Shown here piece after piece: positions 34,801-49,800 of a DNA stretch of 64,000 bases (its first letter is position 1; every line of letters starts with the position of its first letter). The notes under the pieces were generated by a model that worked only from the letters and a program-made list of their open reading frames with translations, was not told the DNA's origin and searched no databases. Both the position numbers and the translations under genes were made by a program. Location of the stretch: positions 437,286 through 501,285 of the forward strand of contig NW_020655740.1 of assembly GCF_003589595.1 (NCBI RefSeq). The letters run 5' to 3'. The DNA comes from Hyposmocoma kahamanoa (Eukaryota; Arthropoda; Insecta; Lepidoptera; Cosmopterigidae).

Positions 34801-37800
34801 CCTTACTAAGTAATGTCTATGCTCGTCTCATTGCTATGCACTCCGTAAAAATTAAACCGACTGTATACATCACTGTTTCTTCTTTCGATTCTACCCACGG
34901 AAGAAAAAAACAAATGGAAATGCCTTAAGCCTCGATTACTATTAGAACCGATGTTGCCAAAACTCACACATTCTTAACTAGAAACACTACAAAATCTTAA
35001 AACAATATCTTAATTGTTAATATAATTTAAACTTTATCCTGTTTGCATAACGTTGAAAATTAAATACCCTCAATACCTATTATTACAAGTTACCGACGTT
35101 TTGACATTATATTGAAATTATCTAGCGTTTAATTGCTAAACGACGACGAATTGGAGTTTTTAATTTAGTTCTCAAAAAAAGAAGCGACCATATACCAGGG
35201 GTATAAGTTTTGCTTTCGTTTCTTGTAACAAAAAAATGATCTTTCTCAAACCTAGTCAGACGCTAAGTAACCACTTCTATTGTATTTATTGTTCTGTGAT
35301 TCTACCTGTCAGACAACTAACATACACTGAGACACGCACAAAGCATCACAGTAAACTCTTGCGTGCTTGCCTTCATTCCCTGACTCACGCTGTAACATCA
35401 CACCACTCACACACACACACAAACACATTTTTTCTTTATTCTAATAATTAGACATAGCGCTGAGCGATAAATTGGCGGTATTGGGAAAAACTTATTTTAA
35501 GTTTATAAAACACAGTTGTTGGTGTATATGTAATTGTATTAGTATTATATATAAATAAATAACAAAACAAAAATTTTGAGGGTGTCAGATGCAATGGCAG
35601 TACCCTTCAGATCTTTGTGATTTAAAGCTCTGAGACTTGCAACTGTTTTGGATTGGCGTGACACTTATCACGCCCACGACTTGTTCGTCCATCACTTGGT
35701 AACATAATAATTAGAACTTTTTTATTAAGAAAAAAAAAAACCAACCTCAAAAGTACGTCTATCGCATTGACTTACAATTATATGGACGTCGGGTCCGCGC
35801 TAAAAAGTGTCCGCACTTGTAAGGCGCTAAAATCGTATACAGAGCGCGACACTCCGCTTTAGTCTTCATTTGTTGTACTGACAGCGCGATACTGCGATGA
35901 CATTACAATTTAAATTTCGAATAGGTTGACTTGGGACATTTTTTTCGTGGTTTTTGTATTAGACCCGTCGTCCATTTATTTGTAAGTCAATGGTCTATCG
36001 GCTTTTTTATTGCAATTACATCTATTTGGTATCGGTTAACGGAAAGTGCGCAAAACAGGTTTCAACCCCTTGTTTGCCACCCTTAGAGGTGAAATATGTT
36101 CTTTAAATTGAAATGGGACCAATACTGAGGTATCCTCTTTTTAACAAAAAGAGAATCCTCAAAATTGGTTCACAAATGTCGAATTAAGAACCTCCATTTT
36201 TAATGACGGTTAAAAAAGAATCATCATCAAATTCATCGAAGCCTGTTCAAATAATTCCTGTTTCGGTGTAAAGTTTTCTTTCGCCCACACACTTACTGAA
36301 ATGTGTATTATCTCAAATTGCATGGAATATAGGGCTTGCTAAGTGGAGTACATTGCAAAGAAGTAACCCTTTCGCGTGATTGACAGGCCATCTGATAACC
36401 TCGAACCGTGCGCGCCCCTGACCTTTGACCTTAGCTTTCGCTCCGCGTATATATTCTTATACGTACACTTAGACGTCAGATTTAAACGGTGAATTGCCTA
36501 GTTCCATCGCTGTGCGCAATTTTGATCTAATCTAATATGACTGCAGTGTTAGTGCATTGCGCATACAAATGTGTTTCTACACTTTTTTGCCTATTTTGTA
36601 TTATTTTATTGTACAAAATAATAGCTTGGAACGTGATCACAGTAGCGTCTGCCAATCAAGGTGTAAAGTGAGTGAAGGCAAGACAACACGGTCGATTGAA
36701 CACACTAGCTGTGTATGATGTCACCTGAACTATTTAATAGTCTTAATACGAACCAAACCTAGTAAGGAACATATTGTTGAAAATATTTTTTTTATTGGAA
36801 TCCTACTCTCATAGTAAGTGCTCGCTAAATGGCGGTGACACCCGCTTAAAAATTTTACAATATTTTCGGGACAGCACCGAGTTTTGACATTTTTCAGAGG
36901 AATGTGCCCTATTATACTGTACTAATTAGTACAAGAGTGACTGAACAATGTGGATGATTTGAAATGTAATTTGCTTACAAGATTTTTTATTTAATAATTA
37001 CAAGGTGACGTATGAACAAGTCATGCGCCTGATGGTAAGCTACACACCTGTCCATAACAGTTACAGTGCCACCCACAGCTTTAAATTGCGAAGATCTGTG
37101 GGGCACTGAAACTGCGCCCGTCACCCAGAGACGTAAGTTGGCAAGTCCCATGTGCCTGTAATATGACCAGCGCTCTTACCCTTCAAAACCGATTTACAAA
37201 GAGAAAGAGAAATACCTCGAGTTTCTTGCTCATTCTTCTCAGAGAAATCTGCCCTACGAATGAGTGCAAGAGTTTGATCAAGGTGATGATTTCAAATGTA
37301 ATTTGCTTACAAGATGATTTGGGTTGACGCAATGTGGCGTTTTGTTTGTCCATGAAACACACAGTGGCGTCTGGTTTGATATTCACCACTGAGAACTTTT
37401 AACCGACTTCAAAAAAAAAAAGGAGAAGGATTTCAAATTCAACTACACCTTTTTTTTGTATATATGTTACTCAACTTCAACTTCAACTTTTGTGTCTATG
37501 GCTCCGTCGTTTTGCGCGACGATTTTGCCAATGTCAGGGTTGAGAGACATGTGTAGCGGTAGTGAGACAGATTGCCGGTTATTAAAATACTTCGGCGGTT
37601 TTTATTCACAATGACGGTTATATGTATATATATTTTAATGACATTACAAAAATATAATTTGAGAGCTCATGTTATTTTCTTTCTTTTAGAAACGTTGTAG
37701 GAAGTTTTATTTAGCGGGAAATAAAAAATAACATCGTTTAGTAAAACAAAGTTAGGCGTCGTTTTCGTTCAATAACAAACTGATTACTCCGGCAATTTGT

Positions 37801-40800
37801 GAACCGATTTTGATAATTGTATTTTTGTTGTAAAGACCGTGCCGCTCAGAAGCGAACCCATTGAAATTTGAAGAATATATTCCACCTCTAAGGGTAGCAA
37901 ACTAGGGGATGAATGACTTTTGAGGTCGGTTTTTTTAGTACTCTGTACTGAGATTATTTAATAGAACAATAAGTGCGCATTTGATCTCCATGTCACGTGA
38001 TGGTAAGTGACACAAACCTAAACTAGCCAAGTTATAGCTTTCGTGGAATATCTATAATCCGCAGGCAGGGAATTCCACTCCCTAGCCTATCGCCGGAAAC
38101 CTGGGAATATCCACAACATCTAGACTAAATGGTACGTGTCGTACGGTATCCTAGAATATTAGGCATGAAAAAGGATCAGTACCGCAGAAGTCGTTATAAG
38201 AAACACCAGGTGCTGGTTACATATTCACCATGTGTTTAGGAAACAATGATTTTCTGGCGGTGTACGGGAGGGCGACATGAATTAACTTCGTTACCCACCT
38301 TGCAACGAGAGACTCGCGAACATCGGCACTCGAAACTACGAACACTCTACCCGCAAATCTGAAGTGTTACGAACGAAATGTGTTGACCCGAAATGTTTTG
38401 AAATACCCAACTGAATCTTTTTATTATGAATTAATTTTACAGATGATCTTTTTTTTCTTCAAAAAAACTTACTTATACAGTGTGTCCGGGATGTAGTGCA
38501 AAAGCTTTCAAATGACACCAAAATGTAGGGCAACCAAGTCCGAGAACCCATCTTGCAGAAGCAAGGGTAAGTTTCTCAATTTAAAAATTAAAGTGGCTGT
38601 ATTTTGAAGGGGATTAGGAAGCGATCCTCATAAGGGGGTTTATTTTTTGATAAAATTTACCATAGTTTACGCCCTTAAAGTTTTTGAACTACATCCCAGG
38701 ACACACTGTATTTTTATATTGAACATTCCGGCGTTTAACTTTTATTATTATTATATTTAACTGCCTCTGTGGCCGAACGGTTACCATGCCGGACTGCTCG
38801 CAGAGATCCCCGGGTTCAATTCCCGGGCCGGAAGAAATATTTGTATGGCCTACATTTATTTCTCTCGTGAGTTGGGGTGTAATTTGTGGTTGGCTGTGTG
38901 TGTGTCAATGGCACCCGCTACACAGGGTTTCCCTAGTGCGGGGCTATGTTGAGTGTATGCGTTATTATTATTATTATTGCTTGACATCGTATTCTGAAAT
39001 GTAATATTATGGCATTCGTAATATGAAATGGAAAATTCTATTCTTGTAGCGGCCCACACAGCGGGCGCGTGGCAAGGTGCGTGTCTGACTGTCTATTGAA
39101 GGATTTCGGTAAAGCGTAAACACGTGTTTCTTTTAACTACTCGTTATTACTATTGTATTAGGCGATATTTTATAGACGCCTTTTTAATTTCGTTACTGTA
39201 TAATATTAACGTTTTCGCATTAAAAATTATTAGTGTCATTATCATTTCAAGACCAGACACGCAACTTTTTCATTACCTTTACTCGATCGCCTGAAGAATG
39301 CGTGCACTGTTAACATAGTCTAGGGTATTAACCCTAATGCACTGGATTTGCAGTGGCGGGTCACTGTAAGGCGCGAGGCGAGGCGGGGGCGGGGCGGGGG
39401 CGCGGCGGCGGAGCAAGGTCGGCACCCGCACTAATGCTAAGCCGGCAAACAACGTGCTCGTATGTTGGGTCGTCACGAGTCGCGCTTATAGGTATCACCG
39501 ACGCACTTTGATTGTCGCGTCGGGGTGGTTAATTTACACATTAGCTGATTTGTCAATATTGTAATCTTTTTGTGCATTTCCTTCCACGAGGACGATATTG
39601 GACAGTAAGATGATTTATTGTTTATGGATATTGTAGATTCAATTGAAAAAACTGAGCAGAGTTGTTGTATAAATGTGCCACCACCCACGACCCCTCTAAG
39701 CTTTGGGTAATAATCTAAGCCGGTTTGATGCGGGTTAGATAGAAAAACACTTTATTCACTAAACAAATAATAAATGACACAAATACAGATTTGCCTGCCT
39801 CCATGGTCGGGTGATTTGCACACCGGTTTTTATGGTATCGCCATCTCTGAGGTCCCGGGTTCGATCCCGGCCGGTTCAGTTTAGAAACTAATTATGTGGT
39901 CTCGGGTCTGGGTATTCGTAGTACCGTCGTTGTTTCCGATTTCGATAACACAGTTCTTTCGCAAATTACCTTGGACAACATTATAATGATGTTGTCTAAC
40001 ATATTTATATTATTTAGATTAAGCACAAAAGTAATGACTTTTCATTACTTGTTTAAAGCTAAATAAGAACGAAAAAGATCAATAATGAAAAATTAAACGT
40101 CGTTGCGAGATTTCGAACAACTATTTTTTTCAATTACATCATTAATATTAATAGAAAATATGACCATATGTCTCTGAATTTCGATCTAAGTTAAAATGGC
40201 ACCCAATCTGTTCGGTTCGGCTGCACTTGATAAAAAATGAAATGATTAAAACAGTGCAATGTTAAAAATGTTTTGTTAACGTATACGATAGCGTTGCGAT
40301 ATCTTAAATTGTCCAAGAATTGTTATTTACACTTTCTTTGTACAAAAAATAATTAACGGGGTGAGGTGGGTGAGGAGCTCGCTCGCTAATGAGTAATACG
40401 AAATGGCGCCTCTCGACACGGTAAATTAATTCTGAACTGAGATTTCATCCGGATAACACCAAAAGTGGACAGCCCTTCACCCCTGAATCCACTTCCCGTC
40501 GTAGAATCGGCTTTTCATTTGGAATCTTCGATCAAATCAGTCATAACGAGCGCGCACACAATCCGACTTCGCAGTAATATGTACATTTGTCTTTATCTTC
40601 TTAACAAAATCCTACACTACCCCTAGCTTCCTCACAATCTACGTTCCCATTTTACTCTCTTACCCCGGCCCAAAACGAACCTATAAGAGATCTCTCCTAA
40701 TATACAACAATACAACACAATATGCTTTATTTCTCTCAATAAGGTTATAGTTACAGTGTATGAATACATTAAAAATACAATTATTAATTACAAAAAAATA

Positions 40801-43800
40801 AAAATAACAACTATCAAGTGCCTTAGTGTCTGCTGGAGTCTGTACTAGGTTGGATACCTGTGTTACAGATCACCAGTCTCACTCCCTCTTAGTGTAAGAA
40901 AACGCGACATTAACTTAATACAAAAATACAAATAAATTACAAAATAAAGCATAGGTTATCTAGTGCAAAAATGTGTGTGTGCGTGTGTGCGTAAGTGGGT
41001 GTGTGTGTGCGGGTGTGTGTGTAATTTACTCTGTAGTTTGTCAACATTTACCTAAGACAGATGTAAAACAATAGATCTTGGTTTACACCGTTTTTATGTA
41101 GATACAACTTCCGCCTCTAGTGATGGTATTTAAAAATTTAATATACCAATGATTATTATTAGTCACAGAAACCCAACTACGTAAACATTTGTAAATTACT
41201 GTATTTAATAATCTTATACGGAAACTGTATTATTAGCGATGCTTCACATTGAAGCCGTCGGACTTCGCGACGTTGCACTAAAATGAGCAAATGCAAGTTA
41301 AACTTATTATCTACAAGATAAGGGAACATTTAATTGAACAGAAAATTAAAACGAAACTGCAGCAAGCGGCGGCGGGCTGCAGTAAGTGCACTTTACAAAA
41401 TACAACAATATACTATAGAACATACTAGAGTATAGATTTCTTCATTGACATAGCAATAAATGGACGTCGGGTTCGCGCTAAAAAGTATCCGAACCTATAG
41501 AGCTTTAAATTGCAAACAACGCGTGGCAGTTTTTACAAAACAGAGTTAGACTATTTTCTTAAAAAACCACAGCAATCATCGTGTTTCGGCTACGATCCGA
41601 TTCCCATCGCTGACTTTTGCACTTGGTGCAGACCGGACGCACTCAATTGACTTGGATGTATATACTCGTAAACGTAATGTACTCTTAATTTTGGTAATAT
41701 TTTGTTTATTTTTATTTGAGACTGATACTGTTAAGAAGTGAAAGGGAAATAATTTACAACTATATAGTTCACAAGGTAAAGAAAACAATAAAGTACGCAG
41801 CTCTGAATTAATTTCGTCTCCATCCATTCACAACATCCATTAACAGTGCCACGCCAATGCACCTTCAAGCTGTAAGGTAATAAGAGTGGAACTCACGGGT
41901 GCGGTGCCGTAGGGCTCGAAGTCGTGCACGCGTTCCGGTGGCGCCGGGGGCCGAGGCTTCGTGCTGCGGTCGAAAGTTGGCACCTGAGGCTCCTCTTCAT
42001 CCGAGTTGCCCTGGCATCATACCGACTCATTAGATTAGAAACGAAATCTTCTAAAAGAGGACGGGGTCTGGGAGATCAAATTGATTTGATTTAGTTAATT
42101 TAAAATGGTCCAATGAAATAGTTTGTTTTTTATTTCTTTTATGTCTTTTATTTTACGTCATCAATATGTTTTGTACACTAAATTGTAAGAATGTTGGTTC
42201 GAATCCAGCCGGATCGGAGGAAGTTTTCTTTGGATTATAATTATCAGAAACTAGTGAAGAAATTTCACAAAAATAATTGAATATCATGATGGTCAAACAT
42301 CGCGAGTTTCAATAAACTTAAATATTAAATAATACTTGTTGTACCTTAGTAAAATAATGCGTGTGTAATTTCATATTGTTTATGGACAGGTATGAATTTG
42401 TTAATGAACATAGGATAAGGTAGCGCAGTCCATCGAAGTTATCTGTTCTTGTTTATTACGAAATTGACGAGCTTGTGAGCAAGATGGAGTGTTATGAAAT
42501 AGACTTACCGATCCGTTGGCGATGTTTGGTGAAGATAGTGAACGAACTAATCCTGTGGGGCTGTCCACTGGCGACGACATGTACGTGTCGCCGTCTTCGT
42601 CCTAGAAACCATGAAATATATTTTAATCATGGTCTAGTCACTTTTTATATAAGGATTGGGTTCGTAGTGAAATTTATTAATCACTTTTTGTGTTTTAGTT
42701 TCGTAATATTGACAACTTGTACAGCGTTTCTTGTGTTTACAAGACGAACTAATAGAATTTTAAGTTACGGTACAGGTCTGTTCCACGGATCTAAATAGAA
42801 TGACGCAGGGGACTTTCAAAACTTCTCATTTTATATAGACCGATTTGTTGATTAGGTTTTTTAATGATACGAATCTTCGTAATTATTTGTAAATTTAATA
42901 GTAAGATGTGCTCATAGGTAACCATACTAATTACTTGGTTGGTATTACTGATTGGCAAAAACGTGCTTGATCTATATAGACACTTTTGATGTTTATATGC
43001 AGATGCAGTTTTTCCACCCACTTTAAAGTTACTCAAATGATTCGATTCATCCGAAGAAGAGAGTACGATGTGATTATATAGCCAGAAGAGGATAACTACG
43101 TTACGAGAATAATTTTGTTATTCAAACAATGTATTTTGAGAATTTATATATGTTATTTCGTTTCGGAAATACAAAATCGAACAACGGTCGATCTGACATT
43201 CACAGCGCAGAAGAACGAACGAAATGTACTATGTTCTGAGAACAAGTAATCTTATACATAGATCTTTGTTCTACGGATGAGTCGATTTGAGTGAGAGGGA
43301 TTGTTTGCTAAGAGACGAAAAGTGAAATGGAAATGTCTTTATTATCTTTGACAAAGAGCACTAATACCTATATATCTATGGACCTCACATGTTTTTGAAT
43401 GTAGTTTCAGTATTGAAACTGTGTTGTGGAGCACTAGGCTCTCATCTCTTGTAAAAACATCACACGAGTGTTGTAATGTCTAATTACGTACAGTTACACA
43501 TACTGCTTTATTTATATATGCAAATATTTAAAGCTCTCTATGATGTGTTCAGGAATCGTATGTTACGACTGGCGAAATAGCGGTAAATATAGACTTTCTC
43601 ACGCATGTCACACAACCTCAGTTTTTATGTAATTCATAGACAAACAACTATCGTATATTTAATGTCGAATAAAACTTCATCTCGACTGATATTAGATTTG
43701 AGGTCGAATGAAATTGTTTTGTTTTTCAGAGATGTTCGAAATTTGAATGTAATCTAACAAAACAGTTTACCTTTATGCTGGTCGTAATTTGCGGTTTTTG

Positions 43801-46800
43801 GATACATCATAGAGGGTTCATGATATGTGCGTAGATAAACAGCTATAAAAGAATCGAGTTCTTAGGATTTCGCGATTGTTACACATGGGAAACGAAACTT
43901 TTTTTTTGTTGGTTGGTTTTTTGTTGTGTTGGTTTGTTTGAAAAAACAAATAAACGCGATTTAAATCCAAGTGTAGTATTTGAGTGAGTGTTTGTGTAGT
44001 ATTTGAGATGGTTACGTACGACATTGCGGTTCTTGTCGAATTGTGGTTTGCGCTTGTCGCGCGCCTCGGCCAGCTTGCGCTTGCGCTCGGCCTCCATGAG
44101 CTCGCGCCGGCGGTCGAGCTGGTCGCGCTGCGAGGTCACCGCGGCGATGCGCGCGCGCGACGCGGCCACCTCCCGCGCGGTCATCGCCTTCTCCGCGATC
44201 AGACGCTGCCGCTCCACTGCAACAACACACACATACTTGCTATAGCAACTGACACCTCGAGGCACATTTTGGGGCTACTAATCTCCAGCTAACGTAATCG
44301 ACATTTATAACTAAACTAAAATTAAATTAAACAGGCACTAGTGTACATTTTCTAATAAGTAAACTCAACTATAGCGTTTTGTTTACGATTTTAATTAAAA
44401 ATTATTACAAAATCGAAAAGGAACGAAGCTTCAACATAGTGCTGTTTTTCAGTCTCCACCTGTGTTCTCTATCGACGTTGTCGGAACATAATTCTGAACA
44501 AAAGGTCTACTGCAAAACAAACGTCGTTAATCTAACTTAAATCTATTTATTTACTGACTTTTTAATTAAACTATTAACATGTCGGATCACCGAAACGAAA
44601 TCTACAACTCCATAGATTTTTTTTATATCTTATTTAGTTTCAGTTTTATTCTTAAACAAAATCAAGGTAATTTTTGCTTATCTCTCATATAAATAATACC
44701 AGTCGCAGTCATTGTTTTCAGAATATTCTATGAGCCTAAAGACCTATAGCACAGTTGAAGCTCCAACCATCACACATAACAGATGCTTTGGTTTACAACA
44801 TAACGTTATATAATATTATTACAGAGAATTAACATTTTCTGTCAACAATAAAACTTTTAAGTTCCAATATCTCGAAAATTACCAAAACGCAAATACGCCA
44901 GTAATGAAAACAAAGTGAATTTACGCCTTTTACTCATTAAAGTAGGCAAATACGATGCCTTCCAATCACTATGATCCTGAAAAATATTTTCAATGCTTGA
45001 TACAGTAATCTAACTTAATACAGTCACACTCATTACATATCCGCACCCCATCCTCACTTACACACACTACACAATTCACATATCTCCAATTGCCATAAAC
45101 TTTATTTCAAATTTATATTCCAATTGTTAAATTACACTATTTTTTACCAGTGACAACTTCGCCACGAGTACGTGTTTCTCATTGTAACTATTTCTTCACA
45201 AAGGCAAAACACATAATTTTACACGGTTTAAACCCAAAATTCCCACAAATATTGTGAAAGAAAATAAATAAACAATTATTAATAAACACACAACTAATAC
45301 TGACAATGTGCAACATTGCGTCCAACTTTGGGCACGTGTAAAATTTATAAATACGGTCAAAGAATATTTACAAATTCACTTATCGAGAAAAATAAAAACA
45401 TATGTAGGTAGACAAAAAAAAACAAGCGAACAGATATACGACACGGCATAGCGCACTAAATGAGGCAATGACACATTCAGAATGTAACACGTAAGAATGT
45501 CACATGTAAGTATATTTTTCTATTCTTTTTTTTTATATTTTAGTAATAGCATGGACCAACAAATCAAGAAGGCTGCTAATAGCAATCCAAGACGACATAG
45601 TCGGTAGAAGTGGCCATTATTACAATGGCAGATAATGTAATGCATTATTCTTACGCAATGTATAACTCATTGTCGAAGTATAGCTTAGTATATTGACAAG
45701 CAAGTATACAATAAATAATTATCACTAATTACAGGTGTCTTACCACGGCATGAGCACCTTGTGACTCTCCGATTTGCCTGAACAGTCGTTCGCTTCATTG
45801 TCACGAGTTGACTGGACAGCGGGAGATGACAACTTTAAGAACAGACATAATTATCTGTCTACCGTCTTTTTTTCTTTCGACGACTACCTTCATTTCGATT
45901 ATTTATGGCGTTACCATGTCACTCACTTTTTTCCCACAAACCACTTTCACTGTATCCACACGAGAAAATGAAGTCGAAGTGTTTTTTTAAATTATTGTAA
46001 CACTAATTTAAAACCATTTTCAAGGTTAAACGTTTGGTAAATTTGTGTATAGTGACGTTCCGTCGACATCCTACTAACAAAAGATAGTCTTAAATAAATC
46101 ATCAATGCGATTCATTACAGTAATAAATAAACCTTTACGATACTAGGCATTTAAAATTCATGTAGGTATATTTATTTTTCCTTTTCAGATTCATTCGACA
46201 GAACAAACCAGTCAGGATGCAAGCGTTTAACGAAGTCGACACTTCTTTAACTAACGAAGACTTTTATAATGTACTAATGGATTCAAGAGGCAATGTGAAA
46301 ACCACCCTCTTTTTACTCGTTCAAAAATGTATTTGATGTAGATACTCAGTCACTTCTATTACCAAGCTGCAGCATTTTATACCTCAAGATTTCAAGCCGA
46401 AGCTATCACTAAACTACAATTTTTTTTATTACTAGAATTCTGAAAGTATTTTTTAATTATTTACTTTTTACACTAATTAGCTATGAAATTAAGATTAAAT
46501 GTTTGAAAATGACAATATATATATTTTATACTTCTTCCATTTATACGAAGCATAACCATTAAATATATTTTATTATGTGTAATAGAGCTATGGCAAACAG
46601 TTCTGCATCACATTCAATACATCCAATACCATACCATCTTATCTGTAACTGTAATTTCTCTCATATTTCAATTTCATTACAGCATTCAATTCAATTAGCA
46701 TTTAAAAATATTTTCACTGCCAGTATGAGTTACTTTTCCTTCTGAGACTTCTTCAGAGACCGAATTATTAACAGAAGAGGATAAAATATCTACCGAACCA

Positions 46801-49800
46801 TTATTTCCATCACCCCTACACTGCTTTGTAGTCACAAGACACGAAATGGTCTGCTATTGTACTTCTAAATCCACAATATTGTACTTCGAAACCGCAAACT
46901 TGGGTTTCTGTTTCTTCAAAAACCTATACGGAACCACAGGTATTGCTCTGTGTTTGAGCATCGAATGACAAATTACTTTTCTTTGCAATTGTTTGTTTTG
47001 GGAAAACTTTTCTCCTAAGCCCTCCACTTCACTTTACCATATCCATTTTTAGTACTTATAACGCGTAAATTAATGACAATAGACTCAAGATCTTAATTAA
47101 TAGATACAAAAAAGAAATGGCGAACGTGCTCATGTAGAAGCAGAAAATAATATCTATTATATTATCCAACTCTAAATACATTGTGTCTCGTGTTAGATGT
47201 ATCCAATATATCCAATTTACCAGAATTAATTATATAATAATTTAGATTAGTTCGCTTCCTTAATTGATCCTTCAGACAACAGAACTTCATTATTTTTAAA
47301 CTTTTAAACTTTATTAGGAATGCTTGTTTACAAACTCTTATGCTCAAATTTCAAATTCTAGCACTGCCGTGTCAAACCAAAGAATACACTGGAATGTCAC
47401 TGAAGGTGTTTTGATTTAACAGGGCTCATATGATTTCTCTAGGCCTAATCTATACCCTCACATTTCAATTTTTGAGGAACAAGTGTTTTTGAATGAGATA
47501 TTAAAAACTAAAATACACTGCAACTTTTAAAATTTTGAAATCATTTTGACACACCGCGGTACGCTGCAATCTTTTTATATGACAATTACGCGCGCGAAAT
47601 GCAGAACTTACGTGTGGCGAAGTGCCAGTGTTAGCGAAAACTCTCAGATCGCGCAAATGTCTCAGGAGCAGGGGTCCACTAATATTTGTCGCGGCTCAAA
47701 TTTTAACAATAAAAAACGACATTCTATCGTGATAAACCAAAACATTGCAAGGTTCAATAGAGTGTTTTGTAATTTCATAACAAGAATCTTTCGGTTGTTA
47801 ACGAGGGAAAAGAAATTTATTCGTTTTTCTATAGAAATAACTCACTCGCCAAAGTAAAATCATAATGGCTAGAAAGATTTCTTTAATATCTAATGTACAA
47901 CGTAAGTTAAATATATCTTTTTATGGTATTAACCTCAAAAGATACAAAAAACCGAAAAATCCTTCTCAAAATCCTGTTTTTGATATTACAGTGTTTTGGC
48001 TTTACCAGTTATCAAATAAAACTTCGTACCTTCTTCAGACTCGGAGTGAGTAGCGGTGAGGTCATCGCTAATCCGTTCGGCTTCCTCGCGATCGCGACGT
48101 TGATACTCTTCCAACTGGTCGCGCAACTGCTGATTCTCTTGTTCCTGTTTCACAGTTAAAGGACGTATACTTTCAGCAGACAACACCAACCAACCACATA
48201 TCCTAATGCTAGATAAAAATTCCTCTAAGAGGAGAGTTCAAGGGTTGTGAACTTCCCTCAACATGCAAATTTCATTGTAACATACACACAACACCTCGTA
48301 CTTTTCTATTGCATAAGTGGTGTATATTACAAGATTCCATAGATTATGTGCGATTTAGAAGTACTTATTGGTCTCCTATAAAAACAGCATTTAGATATTT
48401 TGAGTTTCATTTTCTATGCCTAATTTCGGTGGCAACTTTTATTATTTAAGTATTTGAGTCGCCTTACTTTCTCAAACTCGTATCTTAAAGCACACAATAA
48501 CTGAAATGCAAAAAATGCATTGTATATTACAAATTTGCAGGCTGATTTTACATCGCGTTTCCTTCATATTCACACACTGGCTTTAACGTATTAGAAATTA
48601 ACACCCTTGATAAGAATTTTAAAATAAATAGAAATCTCGTCTCCTGTATAACTATTCTTTATAAGATACGAGATTGAGCAAATAATCGACATTAAATAAT
48701 ACTTCATATATTCTAGATCATTTGAATAATAAAAATTGTCACCGAAATTAGGCAGAGAAAACTAACCTGGAAGTTATCCATTTGCCTTGGGTTCAAGGGT
48801 AGGAAGCTCCAAACGTATACTAATGGTTTATAATACCAACATGAAAACAAAAAGTGGTTGCACCACACTTGCGTGGCTGATGGCGTCACGTCTAAAGGTA
48901 CCACCTACCATGTCGTATTGCTTGTTCTCGAGCTGCATGAGCTGCGAGATGATCTCTTGCTCGCGCAGCTGATACATGACGCGCAGCTCGTCGCGCTGCT
49001 CGGCTTCGCGCTGCAGCCGCACGCGCTCCCAGTCCTATTGCCGAAAAACAACAATGTTATTATTATAACATAAACGCTGAGTTTGTAATGTTAATTTTGT
49101 TTGAAATTATGAATGACTAAATGAAATTATTTATTTCCATTCCATTTAATCATAATACAATCATATGTAGGCACCGGTTTAGGTCGTTTAGCAGTGGCGA
49201 CATCCAGGCAGTCATAGTATTTGATCATATACAAACAGACTGGATACTAAATGAGAATATTGAAACACTGTAAATTTTATAGCCATCTTCCTTCTGTCAG
49301 GCTCCAGTGAAAAACCAGCGCTAACTCTTTGCACAGCATTAAACTAAGCTGGCTAGTCTTTACGGCTATATGTTGTTCAACACATTTGCACATAAATAGT
49401 ACGACCGCGTTCAAGTTAAGTTGACTATAATGCCCCAAATAAAAGCCTCGGCTCTTGTTTCTTCTCATCACAGCCTACTGTAAGTAGGCGTCATAAGAAG
49501 AAAATAGGGCGGTACGGGTTTTACGATCCTCGACTCCCGAGCTTCTAATAGAGTTTCATTCATAATTCGTTATTTACCGTCTTTAATACACAATGTAATA
49601 TTTTTTTCTTGGCACTGTGGTGTGTGGTGTGGTGGCACCTAACATTTTCTTTGAAAGAAAAAGAAAGATAATGGCACGTTCAATTAAGCGATTTGTCGTA
49701 CATTACATATGTAAATATAAATAAGTCGGTATATTTTATTCTTATTATATATTGTAATTCGTCGAATAAAATAATTTAAATATTTAAGTAACCACACAAA

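Larger units (their letters stand above)
23210..41896. other. USP8 intron 13 (18.7 kb)
   Basis: The longest intron separates the regulatory and catalytic halves. It is a mosaic of foldback elements (23401-24582, 25202-26052), SINEs, hAT-like MITEs, R-A/R-B/R-C/R-D/R-F repeats and a truncated LINE. The non-repeat parts of interest are the candidate exon at 29363-29554, CpG-rich DNA at 30180-30385 and a GC-box-like block at 39350-39430. Confidence 0.85.

Noticed and set aside
34656..34928. 90-codon plus-strand ORF rich in Met/Tyr/Cys
   Set aside because: It runs through a TATG/TATATG-type simple-sequence stretch with no homology.
44003..44292. Two overlapping plus-strand ORFs rich in Arg/Leu/Ala
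   Set aside because: They are antisense shadows of USP8 exon 11, which is GC-rich and coding on the minus strand.
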